Source of the DNA: Clostridia bacterium
GTDB taxonomy: Bacteria > Bacillota > Clostridia > Christensenellales > SZUA-584
Assembly: GCA_018648645.1 (NCBI GenBank)
Contig: JABGQS010000007.1
Span: forward strand, 31,816 to 95,815
Direction: 5' to 3'
Length of the DNA: 64,000 nt
Position numbers and translations under genes: made by a program. A model generated the notes under the pieces. That model saw nothing but the letters and a program-made list of their open reading frames with translations. It was not told where the DNA came from and did no database searches. Below are positions 53,630 to 62,095 of this stretch, in pieces. How positions within the stretch are numbered: position 1 is the first letter of the stretch; each line of letters opens with the position of its first letter.

Positions 53630-54640
53630 ATGCCAAAGTGGTTGACAAAAGACGCGCCCGAAAACGACGTGATTGTTTCCTCGCGCATGAGACTGGCGAG
53701 GAACTTGTCTGACGTGCCGTTTCCGACAAAAATAAAGAAACCGGAAGATATTGAGAAGGTACACGATTGTGCTAAGCAAAGCATACTCAAGTCGCCTGAA
53801 TTCACATACTCGAGGCTGAGCGATATGGACGCGCTTGGCAAACGCGCGCTTATTGAGCGGCACATTATTAGCTCTGAGCTCAGCAGAAAACAAGACAGCG
53901 GACTTATTAAAAGTAGCGATGAAAGCATCAGCGTGATGATTATGGAAGAGGATCATTATCGTTTGCAAAGCTTGGTGGCCGGCTTTTCGCCAAACAAAGC
54001 GTACAGCGATGTCGACTTGCTCGATAAAATGCTGTCAGACGGCGTCAGCTATGCGTACGACGAGCGTCTTGGGTTCCTAACCAGCTGCCCAACAAACGCA
54101 GGCACAGGGCTCAGAGCGAGCGTGATGATGCATCTGCCCGCGCTTACAGCTTCGAGAGGCATTGAGCGCATATCGTCCATGATTTCCAAAGTTGGTATGA
54201 CAGTACGGGGCGCATACGGAGAGGGCAGCGCGGCGTCCGGGTCGTTCTATCAAATATCCAATCAAGTTACGCTTGGCGTGACGGAGCAGGAGATTATTAA
54301 GCGGCTCACAACAACGGTGAAAACCGTTATGGATTATGAGCGCAACACGCGAAAGCAAATGCACAAGAATTTGGGTATTGTGTTGGAGGACAAGATATGG
54401 CGGGCAATCGGCGTGCTGAAAAACGCTCGGAGAATGGGTTATAACGAGGCGCAGAAGCTTATTTCGGACGTGGCGCTTGGCGTCGCACTGGGTATTGTGC
54501 CAAAGATTACGAGCAGCGAGCTGTACTCTGTCATGATGGACAGCCGGCCCGCAATAATAGCAGAGCAAAAAGGAAAAATGACTCCGCAACAGCGAGACAT
54601 CATTAGAGCAAATATGATAAGAAAGGTCTTTAATAACTAG
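53630..54640 (+). CDS. mcsB: Protein arginine kinase McsB
   Basis: 336-residue phosphagen-kinase-fold enzyme that phosphorylates arginines on misfolded proteins and CtsR, marking them for ClpCP. Nucleotide-binding arginines are in SSRMRLARNLSDVPFP near the N-terminus; the catalytic region contains LGFLTSCPTNAGTGLRASVMMHLPAL, and IMEEDHYRLQ is conserved. It begins one base after mcsA. Confidence 0.96.
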   Translation: MPKWLTKDAPENDVIVSSRMRLARNLSDVPFPTKIKKPEDIEKVHDCAKQSILKSPEFTYSRLSDMDALGKRALIERHIISSELSRKQDSGLIKSSDESISVMIMEEDHYRLQSLVAGFSPNKAYSDVDLLDKMLSDGVSYAYDERLGFLTSCPTNAGTGLRASVMMHLPALTASRGIERISSMISKVGMTVRGAYGEGSAASGSFYQISNQVTLGVTEQEIIKRLTTTVKTVMDYERNTRKQMHKNLGIVLEDKIWRAIGVLKNARRMGYNEAQKLISDVALGVALGIVPKITSSELYSVMMDSRPAIIAEQKGKMTPQQRDIIRANMIRKVFNN

Positions 54641-54651
54641 GGGGAAAAACA

Positions 54652-57075
54652 ATGGACATATTTTCTAAATTTACAGAGGGCGCAAAAAATGCGCTGAGAT
54701 ATGCCGAGAAGAAAGCAAGAGAGCTTGGGCACAACTATGTTGGTACAGAGCATCTACTGCTCGGTCTAATCGGCGAGAAACAAGGAGTAGCCGCGAATCT
54801 GTTAAAGCTGGCTGGCGTTAGTGAAATGACGGTCGTTCAAAACATTGAAGCGCTGATAGGCAAAGGTGACTACCAGTTTAGCGAAGGCTTTGGTTACACG
54901 CCGCGCTCAAAAAAGATATTGGAGCTTAGCGTATCCGTGTCAAAGCAAATGGCGCAGAACTTCGTTGGGACAGAGCATATACTATACGCACTAATCAGCG
55001 AAAAAGAAGGCGTTGCGCACAAGATACTCAGCGACATAGGCGCGGACATGCACGAACTAGGAGAAGAGATTGTCAAAATTGCGGGCGAGAGCGTGACCAA
55101 AGCACCGGACAAAGCCAAGACCAGCAAAACTCCGAAGCTGGACGCATTTGGCATCGACCTGACAAAGATGGCGAAGGACGGCGAACTTGACCCGGTGATT
55201 GGGCGCAGTGAGGAAATTGAGCGCATCATGCAGATATTATCGAGACGGACGAAGAACAACCCCGTTTTGATTGGCGAGCCGGGTGTAGGCAAGTCTGCGA
55301 TTGCAGAAGGACTTGCGCAGCGCATCGTGGACGGTAAAGTGCCCGAGCTTCTTCGGGACAAGCGCGTGGTATCTCTCGACCTTGCCGGCATGATTGCGGG
55401 CACGAAATATCGCGGCGAGTTTGAAGACCGGCTGAAAGACGCCATCAAAGAGCTGCAAACTTCGGGTAGCGTTGTGCTGTTTATTGACGAGATTCACACC
55501 ATAGTCGGCGCGGGTGCGGCAGAGGGCGCGATGGACGCGGCCAATATACTAAAACCGGCACTGGCACGAGGCGAAGTTCAGGTTGTCGGCGCAACGACGT
55601 TTGACGAGTATCGCAAAAGCATCGAAAACGATGCAGCGCTCGAGCGGCGGTTCCAGCCTGTAAAAGTCGGAGAACCGTCTAAGGAAGAAACGCTCGAGAT
55701 ACTAAAAGGTATCAGAGATAAATATGAAGCGCATCACAAGGTGAAAATCACCGACGAAGCGCTCAGCGCGGCTGTCGATCTTTCAGACAGATATTTGACA
55801 GACAGATTTCTGCCGGATAAAGCTATCGACTTGATGGACGAAGCTGCGTCCAAAGTGCGGTTGAGCTTGTATGTCGCGCCGCCCGATCTTAAAGAGCTGG
55901 AAGAAAAGGTGAATGAGGTACGAAAAGAAAAAGAGCAGGCGATCACACACCAAAACTTTGAAAAAGCTGCTGAGTTTCGTGATGCAGAGAAGCAGCTTGA
56001 TAAAGATATGAAAGCACGCAAAAACGAGTGGAAGAAGGACACGCAGAAACAGGAAGGGCATGTGACGGAAGTAGAGATTGCACAAATTGTATCGTCTTGG
56101 ACACACATTCCTGTCGTCAAGCTGACCGAAGACGAAGCCAAACGACTGCTTCGGCTGGAGGAAACGCTGCACAAGCGTGTCATCGGGCAGGACGAAGCGT
56201 GCGTTGCGATAAGTAAAGCGATTAGGCGCAGCAGAGCAGGCTTAAAAGACCCAAAACGCCCTGTCGGCTCGTTCATATTCCTAGGACCAACTGGAGTTGG
56301 TAAAACCGAGCTGTCACGAGCGTTGGCGGAAGCCATGTTTGGCGACGAGGAAGCGATGATTCGCCTCGATATGTCCGAGTACATGGAAAAGCACGCCGTG
56401 AGTAAGTTGATAGGCTCGCCACCCGGATACGTCGGGTTTGACGACGGTGGACAGCTGACCGAGAAAGTGCGCAGGAATCCGTACTCAGTAATACTGATGG
56501 ACGAGATCGAGAAAGCGCATCCGGACGTGTTCAACATACTGCTGCAGATTCTTGAGGACGGCAGACTGACCGACAGCAAAGGACGCATGGTAGATTTCAA
56601 AAACTGTGTGATTATAATGACGTCCAACCTTGGCGCGTACGGAATTGAGAACAGTAAGCAAATTGGTTTCTCCGCAACGCAGGCAGACGGTGGGTATGAC
56701 CGCATGAAGGAGGGAATTTTGGATGAGCTTAAAAAGGCGTTCCGACCGGAGTTCCTCAATCGGTTGGACGATATCATTGTGTTCCATAAACTGAGTAAAG
56801 AAGACATCAAGCACATTGCGAGTCTGATGCTGAGCGTGGTAAAAAAGCGTCTTGCAGATCGAGAGATTTATCTCACCTATACAGATGGCGCGGTGAACTA
56901 TCTTGCAGAGCACGGCTACGACGAAAGCTATGGCGCGCGACCACTTCGGCGCATGATTCAGCAGCTTGTCGAGGACGAGCTGAGCGAAGAGATTCTTGCA
57001 GGTACAATCAACCTAAAGGACAAAGTGCAGATGTACATGAAGGGCAGCAAGCCCGCGTTTAAGAAAGCGAAATAA
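54652..57075 (+). CDS. clpC: ATP-dependent Clp protease ATPase subunit ClpC
   Basis: 807-residue AAA+ unfoldase feeding ClpP. Two Clp-N repeats lie at residues ~5-140; the first AAA+ module has [15 protein letters not shown] near 205; a middle domain carries a UVR motif ([18 protein letters not shown]); the second AAA+ module has [14 protein letters not shown] near 545; a ClpB-type D2-small domain ends the protein. A GGGGGAAAAAC ribosome-binding site precedes the ATG. This is the last gene of the CtsR-controlled operon. Confidence 0.97.
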   Translation: MDIFSKFTEGAKNALRYAEKKARELGHNYVGTEHLLLGLIGEKQGVAANLLKLAGVSEMTVVQNIEALIGKGDYQFSEGFGYTPRSKKILELSVSVSKQMAQNFVGTEHILYALISEKEGVAHKILSDIGADMHELGEEIVKIAGESVTKAPDKAKTSKTPKLDAFGIDLTKMAKDGELDPVIGRSEEIERIMQILSRRTKNNPVLIGEPGVGKSAIAEGLAQRIVDGKVPELLRDKRVVSLDLAGMIAGTKYRGEFEDRLKDAIKELQTSGSVVLFIDEIHTIVGAGAAEGAMDAANILKPALARGEVQVVGATTFDEYRKSIENDAALERRFQPVKVGEPSKEETLEILKGIRDKYEAHHKVKITDEALSAAVDLSDRYLTDRFLPDKAIDLMDEAASKVRLSLYVAPPDLKELEEKVNEVRKEKEQAITHQNFEKAAEFRDAEKQLDKDMKARKNEWKKDTQKQEGHVTEVEIAQIVSSWTHIPVVKLTEDEAKRLLRLEETLHKRVIGQDEACVAISKAIRRSRAGLKDPKRPVGSFIFLGPTGVGKTELSRALAEAMFGDEEAMIRLDMSEYMEKHAVSKLIGSPPGYVGFDDGGQLTEKVRRNPYSVILMDEIEKAHPDVFNILLQILEDGRLTDSKGRMVDFKNCVIIMTSNLGAYGIENSKQIGFSATQADGGYDRMKEGILDELKKAFRPEFLNRLDDIIVFHKLSKEDIKHIASLMLSVVKKRLADREIYLTYTDGAVNYLAEHGYDESYGARPLRRMIQQLVEDELSEEILAGTINLKDKVQMYMKGSKPAFKKAK

Positions 57076-57087
57076 CGAATTGTTCAA

Positions 57088-57123
57088 AAGAGCAGCCGAT
57101 TAAAATAGTCGGCTGCTCTTTTT
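57088..57123 (+). terminator. Intrinsic terminator after clpC
   Basis: AAGAGCAGCCGA (57088-57099) and TCGGCTGCTCTT (57109-57120) form a perfect 12-bp stem; the T run continues to 57123. Confidence 0.95.
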
Positions 57124-57157
57124 GCTTATTCGCAGATAAACCAATGCAAAATACAAG

Positions 57158-57186
57158 TTGTAACACCGCCCTGTGTCATGTATAAT
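57158..57186 (+). promoter_or_regulatory. Promoter of murI
   Basis: TTGTAA at 57158-57163, a 17-bp spacer and a perfect TATAAT at 57181-57186, ~26 bases before the murI start. Confidence 0.8.
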
Positions 57187-57211
57187 TAGACAAACGAACA
57201 TGGGAGAGAAC

Positions 57212-57985
57212 ATGACAGACAAATGCAGCCCTATCGGGTTTTTTGATTCCGGCGTAGGCGGTATCAGCGTGCTGAAAACGGCGTTTAACCTTATGCCGAA
57301 CGAGAACTATATATATTACGGTGACAGCAAAAACGCGCCATATGGGCAGAAGAGCGAGGAAGAGATTAAGCAGCTTTCGCTTGACGCGGGCAAGGTGCTA
57401 TTTGGCTATGGTGTTAAGGCGATTGTGATGGCGTGCAACACGGCGACAAGCGCTGCTGTAAAAATAATGCGCCAACGTTACAACATTCCTGTTATTAGCA
57501 TGGAGCCGGCAGTAAAACCCGCGCTTGAGGTAGAGGGCAAAGTGGTTGTTCTGGCAACGCCCGCAACCGTATCGCAAAACCGATACAACGGACTTTTGCA
57601 GCGGCTTAGTGCGGGGGATAAGGTCATCAACATTGGATGCAGCGGTTTGGTAGAGCTTATCGAAGATGGTCACACCGATGCCGATACGATAAGCAGGTAT
57701 CTCGATGGCAGACTAACGGTGCTTGGAAACGAAAAAATCGGCGCGGTGGTGCTTGGGTGCACGCATTATTCGTTTGTAGAAAAAACTATCGCGAAGTACA
57801 TGAAAGCAAATTACAATGAAGGATGTAAAATTTTTGACGGGAAGCAAGGAACAGCTAATCAATTGCTGCACATTTTACAAAACAAAGGCATGATTTGCAT
57901 GCAAACGCCCAGCAGAATAGAATTCGCAACGTCCGGAGACCCAAATAACATTCAAAAATATCAAGAGCTGTTTGAATCATTCTAA
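57212..57985 (+). CDS. murI: Glutamate racemase
   Basis: 257-residue enzyme producing D-glutamate for peptidoglycan. The first catalytic Cys is in MACNTATSA near residue 72, the second in LGCTHYSF near 185, and the N-terminal GFFDSGVGGISVL is conserved. The ATG at 57212 has GGAG five bases upstream; the earlier in-frame ATG at 57200 overlaps that site. Confidence 0.95.
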   Translation: MTDKCSPIGFFDSGVGGISVLKTAFNLMPNENYIYYGDSKNAPYGQKSEEEIKQLSLDAGKVLFGYGVKAIVMACNTATSAAVKIMRQRYNIPVISMEPAVKPALEVEGKVVVLATPATVSQNRYNGLLQRLSAGDKVINIGCSGLVELIEDGHTDADTISRYLDGRLTVLGNEKIGAVVLGCTHYSFVEKTIAKYMKANYNEGCKIFDGKQGTANQLLHILQNKGMICMQTPSRIEFATSGDPNNIQKYQELFESF

Positions 57986-58006
57986 AAATAACAAGAATTT
58001 TATTGT

Positions 58007-58028
58007 ATACCACAATATATTGTGGTAT
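58007..58028 (+). promoter_or_regulatory. NrdR-like palindromic box upstream of nrdJ
   Basis: A perfect 22-bp palindrome (ATACCACAATA and its reverse complement) lies 39 bp before the nrdJ start. It resembles the NrdR consensus (ACACNATATNTTGTGT-like). A weaker ACAA...TTGT element at 57991-58006 precedes it; two boxes are usual for NrdR. Confidence 0.65.
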
Positions 58029-58067
58029 CATTGTCGCATAGCACATTATAAAGGGGTATAGCGAGTT

Positions 58068-60242
58068 ATGTTATTGACAGAAAACGCAAAAGTGGTACTT
58101 AAAAGAAGATATTTAAAGAAGGATGATAAAGGTGTTGTTGAGCAGCCGGAGGATATGTTTTTACGCGTTGCGCAGACTATTGCGGCAGCCGACAAAGCAT
58201 ACGGCGGCGACGTGAACGCGACTCAGGAAGAGTTTTATGACATTATGACAGCGCGCAAATTTTTGCCGAACTCGCCAACGCTGATGAACGCAGGCAGGGA
58301 GCTTGGACAGCTTTCGGCGTGCTTCGTATTGCCGATAGAGGACAGCATGGAAGGAATCTTCGGCAGTCTTACACACGCGGCGCTTATACACAAAAGCGGC
58401 GGCGGCACTGGCTTTTCGTTCTCGCGCATACGTCAGGAAGGCGCGACCGTGAAATCTACGGGCGGCGTTGCAAGCGGGCCAATAAGCTTCATGAAAGTGT
58501 ACAATTCTTCTACCGAAGCGGTAAAGCAAGGCGGCACTCGTCGCGGCGCAAACATGGGAATTCTGCGCGTCGACCATCCCGACATAATGGCGTTTATCAC
58601 CTGCAAAAGCGACACTAACGAACTGACGAATTTCAATATCAGCGTTGGGCTGACAGAAGCGTTTATGCAGGCTGTGCAGTCGGGCGGTGAGTACGACTTA
58701 ATTGACCCGGCAACACAGAAAAAGATCAAGAGCTTGAACGCCAAAGAGGTCTACGACACGATCATCGACATGGCGTGGCAAAACGGTGAGCCCGGCATCG
58801 TGTTTCTTGACCGTATCAACGCGGACAATCCCGTTCCCGCTGCCGGCGAGATAGAGAGCACCAACCCGTGCGGAGAGCAGCCGCTGCTGCCGTACGAAAG
58901 CTGCAATCTCGGTTCGGTCAACTTAAACGAGTTTGTGAGTGACGGTAAAATCGACTATTCCGAACTAGGCAAAACGGTGCAAATCGCTGTGCACTTTTTG
59001 GATAACGTTATCGACGTAAACAAGTACCCGCTAAATCAGATAGAAGACATGACCAAAAGCATGAGGAAAATCGGGCTTGGAGTGATGGGTTTTGCGGATA
59101 TGCTGTACAAAATCGGCGTTCCGTACAACAGCGAGCAAGCGATTGATGTTGCAAAAGAGGTAATGGCGTTCATCAAGCAAACGGCGACCAAAAAGTCAGC
59201 AGAGCTTGGTAAAGTGCGCGGCAACTTCCCAATGTTTGACCAAAGCGTTTATCCCGGTCAAGGGGTCAAGAACCTGCGCAATGCAACGGTGACAACGATA
59301 GCACCGACGGGAACCATATCGATTATTGCGGGCACGTCCAGCGGAATCGAGCCTGTGTTTGCGCTGTCCTACATTCGCAACGTGATGGACGACGATAAGC
59401 TCGTCGAAGGGCATCCTTATTTCGAGCAGGTTGCAAAGCAAGAAGGGTTTTACTCCGAAGACCTCATGAAGCAAATCGCGAAAAGCGGCACGCTGCACGA
59501 CATCAAGGGTATACCGAACGACATCAAAAAAACGTTTGTGACAGCGCACGACATATCGCCGGAGTATCACATTCGTATGCAAAGCGCTTTTCAATTTTCG
59601 ACGGACAACGCCGTTTCAAAGACCGTTAATTTCGCAAAGAGTGCGACAAAAGAGGACGTGCGTGACGCATACAATCTGGCAAGCGAGCTTGGTCTAAAAG
59701 GCGTTACGATATACAGAGACGGCAGCCGAGCAAATCAAGTGCTTAGCGTTAGCAAAGATGAAGATGATGATTCGATTCTATCACCTCGTGAGCGACCTGA
59801 AATTACGAAAGGCATCACTCAGAAGCACAAGATCGGCTGCGGAAATCTGTACGTCACGGTCAACTACGACAAAAACGGCATATGCGAAGTATTCACGAAC
59901 GTAGGTCGTGCGGGTGGTTGTCCTTCTCAGTCCGAAGCGACCAGCAGGCTTGTTTCGATGGGCTTGAGATCGGGCATTGATGTGGATGTTATCATAGAGC
60001 AGCTGCGCGGCATACGGTGCCATTCTACTCTGCGGCAAAAAGGGTTAAAAGTGCTTTCGTGTCCGGACGCAATCGGGCGTGTGCTCGAGCAGGTTGTAGA
60101 GCTGCGAAACATGGACGGAGAGGCGGCATCGCAGGAAGCAAAGCCAACCAACGGTGCAAAGTGCCCCGAGTGCGCCTCTGTGATGGAGCACGAAGGCGGC
60201 TGCGTTGTGTGCCGTGCGTGTGGCTATTCTAAGTGCGGATAA
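58068..60242 (+). CDS. nrdJ: Adenosylcobalamin-dependent ribonucleotide reductase (class II)
   Basis: 724 residues. It is a single-subunit class II reductase converting ribonucleotides to deoxyribonucleotides with coenzyme B12, independent of oxygen. The active-site NPCGEQPLLPYESCNLGSVNL (N-x-C-x-E) is near residue 265; LSACFVLPIEDSMEGIF and the GGGTGFSFSRIR loop are conserved; PTGTISIIAGTSSGIEP follows. The C-terminus has a zinc-ribbon-like CPECASVMEHEGGCVVCRACG with redox-capable cysteines. AAGGGG precedes the ATG. The palindrome upstream suggests NrdR control. Confidence 0.95.
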   Translation: MLLTENAKVVLKRRYLKKDDKGVVEQPEDMFLRVAQTIAAADKAYGGDVNATQEEFYDIMTARKFLPNSPTLMNAGRELGQLSACFVLPIEDSMEGIFGSLTHAALIHKSGGGTGFSFSRIRQEGATVKSTGGVASGPISFMKVYNSSTEAVKQGGTRRGANMGILRVDHPDIMAFITCKSDTNELTNFNISVGLTEAFMQAVQSGGEYDLIDPATQKKIKSLNAKEVYDTIIDMAWQNGEPGIVFLDRINADNPVPAAGEIESTNPCGEQPLLPYESCNLGSVNLNEFVSDGKIDYSELGKTVQIAVHFLDNVIDVNKYPLNQIEDMTKSMRKIGLGVMGFADMLYKIGVPYNSEQAIDVAKEVMAFIKQTATKKSAELGKVRGNFPMFDQSVYPGQGVKNLRNATVTTIAPTGTISIIAGTSSGIEPVFALSYIRNVMDDDKLVEGHPYFEQVAKQEGFYSEDLMKQIAKSGTLHDIKGIPNDIKKTFVTAHDISPEYHIRMQSAFQFSTDNAVSKTVNFAKSATKEDVRDAYNLASELGLKGVTIYRDGSRANQVLSVSKDEDDDSILSPRERPEITKGITQKHKIGCGNLYVTVNYDKNGICEVFTNVGRAGGCPSQSEATSRLVSMGLRSGIDVDVIIEQLRGIRCHSTLRQKGLKVLSCPDAIGRVLEQVVELRNMDGEAASQEAKPTNGAKCPECASVMEHEGGCVVCRACGYSKCG

Positions 60243-60255
60243 ACTAGGCTTATTT

Positions 60256-60297
60256 AACAGGCTGTGCAGGTAATATTGCGCAGCTTGTTTTAATTTC
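60256..60297 (+). terminator. Terminator after nrdJ
   Basis: AACAGGCTGTGC (60256-60267) pairs over 12 bases, with two wobbles, with GCGCAGCTTGTT (60278-60289), followed by TTAATTTC. Confidence 0.7.
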
Positions 60298-60491
60298 ATA
60301 ATGCGATTTGAGCAAGAGCGACCGGTTGCGATCAACAGAATGTACAGCAATTTATAATGAACGCGCTATTTTTCGGTTGTATAAGTACGGCTTTTGTAAT
60401 ATAATTTTTTATATTAAGAATAAGGGGAACTTTTTTATTGCTTTTTGCGTCTAAATGACGTATAGAATAAAAAGGTGGGAGAGCCCGGCTG

Positions 60492-61277
60492 ATGGATTGC
60501 AAAACTGCAAAAGAAAAAATCAATATTTTTGACGCGCTCAGCGAGCAAGACAAAGAGCGTGTTCTTGCGCATGCGCAAGGCTGTGAGTCGTGCAAAAACG
60601 AGCTTATTTACTCGGCAAAGTTGAAAGACGCGCTTGGCAGTCTGGATGAGCTTGAGCCGCCGCTGGGGCTGGCAAGCTCGGCAATAGCTCGGGCGAAAAA
60701 GAAAAGTAGAATTCCACCTATTGCGTACATTTCTGTAGCTGCCGCTGCGGTTATTGCGGTTGCGTTCATCGTCTCGTCCAGTGTACTGAATTTGGGCGAT
60801 GACAACGCAGCAGACGCGCCTGTGGAAATGGCACTCGAAGAGCAAAGTGTGCGTAGTGACGATTTTGCCGCTGACGCACAAGAGGCGCCAATGGCAGAGA
60901 TGGCCAACGAGGAAGCGGTGGTGTTGGACATGGCTGCCGATGACGCCGTTGCAAAGGATGAGACAGCAGAAGATGTGCAGGAAGCGCTCGCAATGGAAGA
61001 GCCCGAAGAAGAATCGGACGCGTCCATGGCAAAGGGTGATACGAGCTTTATATATGTGTCCGCTGATAACGCTGGGTTTGCCGAACAGCTGGAAGCTTTC
61101 TTTGTAGAATTTGACACCTATGTCGAGTATACTGAGTTTGACGGGAACACTGCGATGAAGTTCTTTTTGGGAGAGCTGCAGCTAGGTAGCTTTGTAGAGC
61201 TGCTGGAGCAATTTGATATTCCGTACGATGATTCTCTTGTATCCGGAGCTATGGTCGAAGTTACTTTTGTAAAATAA
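60492..61277 (+). CDS. Zinc-finger anti-sigma-like membrane protein, orphan
   Basis: 261 residues. The N-terminus carries a ZAS-type HxxxCxxC motif (HAQGCESC, residues ~26-33), then one membrane helix (IAYISVAAAAVIAVAFIVSSSVL, about 77-99), a long acidic Ala/Glu/Met-rich linker with repeats, and a ~75-residue C-terminal domain (SFIYVSADNAGFAEQLEAFF...). This is the topology of membrane anti-sigma factors, but no ECF sigma gene is adjacent. GGGAGAG precedes the ATG. The C-terminal domain is not recognised. The family assignment is tentative. Confidence 0.7.
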   Translation: MDCKTAKEKINIFDALSEQDKERVLAHAQGCESCKNELIYSAKLKDALGSLDELEPPLGLASSAIARAKKKSRIPPIAYISVAAAAVIAVAFIVSSSVLNLGDDNAADAPVEMALEEQSVRSDDFAADAQEAPMAEMANEEAVVLDMAADDAVAKDETAEDVQEALAMEEPEEESDASMAKGDTSFIYVSADNAGFAEQLEAFFVEFDTYVEYTEFDGNTAMKFFLGELQLGSFVELLEQFDIPYDDSLVSGAMVEVTFVK

Positions 61278-61321
61278 AAAAAACGCCTCTGATTTTTATA
61301 GCTAAATCATAGGCGTTTTTT
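61278..61321 (+). terminator. Bidirectional terminator
   Basis: AAAACGCCT-x-TGATTT pairs with AAATCA-x-AGGCGTTTT, with an A run before and a T run after, so it can serve both convergent genes. Confidence 0.85.
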
Positions 61322-61339
61322 ATTTACTGTTTTGTATGC

Positions 61340-61921
61340 TTACTCTTCGTCGTCTTTTTTTTCTACTTCGCCGTCAATCTCTTTTGTCATTGCGGCAACC
61401 TGCTGCTCAATAGACATTGGACCGGTTGGCTCGCTCGGCTCATCCGTTTCCTCTTCCTCTTTTGGCTCGGGCAGTCTTACCGAGCGAAGTGTTCCGTCTT
61501 CCACGCGCTTTTTGTATCTGATAAGCGGCATGATAACGCCTAGAACCAGCAATGCAAGAGCTGGAACAATAATTACTACAAGTTTTACAGCATCAGACCA
61601 TCCCACAATAGCTTCTTCCGGAGTGCTTGCGGGCGTAAAGAACATTATACCTAAGTATATCAGTATACCAACAACAAGCGTGTCAACCAAAACCAAGTTG
61701 TAAAGAAACAGTCTAAGTCTGAACTTTTTCTCAATAAATCTCCTACCAAACATGATGATTACAAAAACAACCAGCCATAGGTAAGTCAAAATGACGTTGT
61801 CCCCTGCAAGCCGTCCTACCACGAACAAAGAGACAATAAGCGCCCCGCCGCTTAATATTCCAGCAATAATCTGAACGATTCGCAACTGTTGCTCTGTTAA
61901 TTTTTCTTTTATTATACTCAT
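61340..61921 (-). CDS. Multi-pass membrane protein of unknown function
   Basis: 193 residues; family not recognised. It has about four membrane helices (roughly 17-38, 44-60, 72-94 and 108-134), a short cytoplasmic N-terminus (MSIIKEKLTEQQLRI), and a ~60-residue acidic C-terminal tail rich in Glu and Pro (EPKEEEETDEPSEPTGP...DGEVEKKDDEE). AAGGAG stands eight bases before the start. It is a single-gene minus-strand unit between the anti-sigma-like gene and the EF-G paralogue. Confidence 0.78.
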   Translation of the reverse strand: MSIIKEKLTEQQLRIVQIIAGILSGGALIVSLFVVGRLAGDNVILTYLWLVVFVIIMFGRRFIEKKFRLRLFLYNLVLVDTLVVGILIYLGIMFFTPASTPEEAIVGWSDAVKLVVIIVPALALLVLGVIMPLIRYKKRVEDGTLRSVRLPEPKEEEETDEPSEPTGPMSIEQQVAAMTKEIDGEVEKKDDEE

Positions 61922-62095
61922 TAATTAACTCCTTAAAAATATTTATAGGCTATTATTACACAGTTTTGTGTTAAATTCTACACTAAACTAGAAAAATGTA
62001 TTTATTTTTTACATTCTTTCTGATAGAATGAGTCTTAATAAATAGATAATCGACGCGACAGGAAGTGTGTTGGTTGCAGATGGTGGAGGAAAAGG

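Noticed and set aside
55734..56816. Long minus-strand open frame opposite clpC (360 codons)
   Set aside because: It lies wholly inside the well-conserved clpC gene on the other strand, has Ser-rich low-quality translation and no ribosome-binding site.
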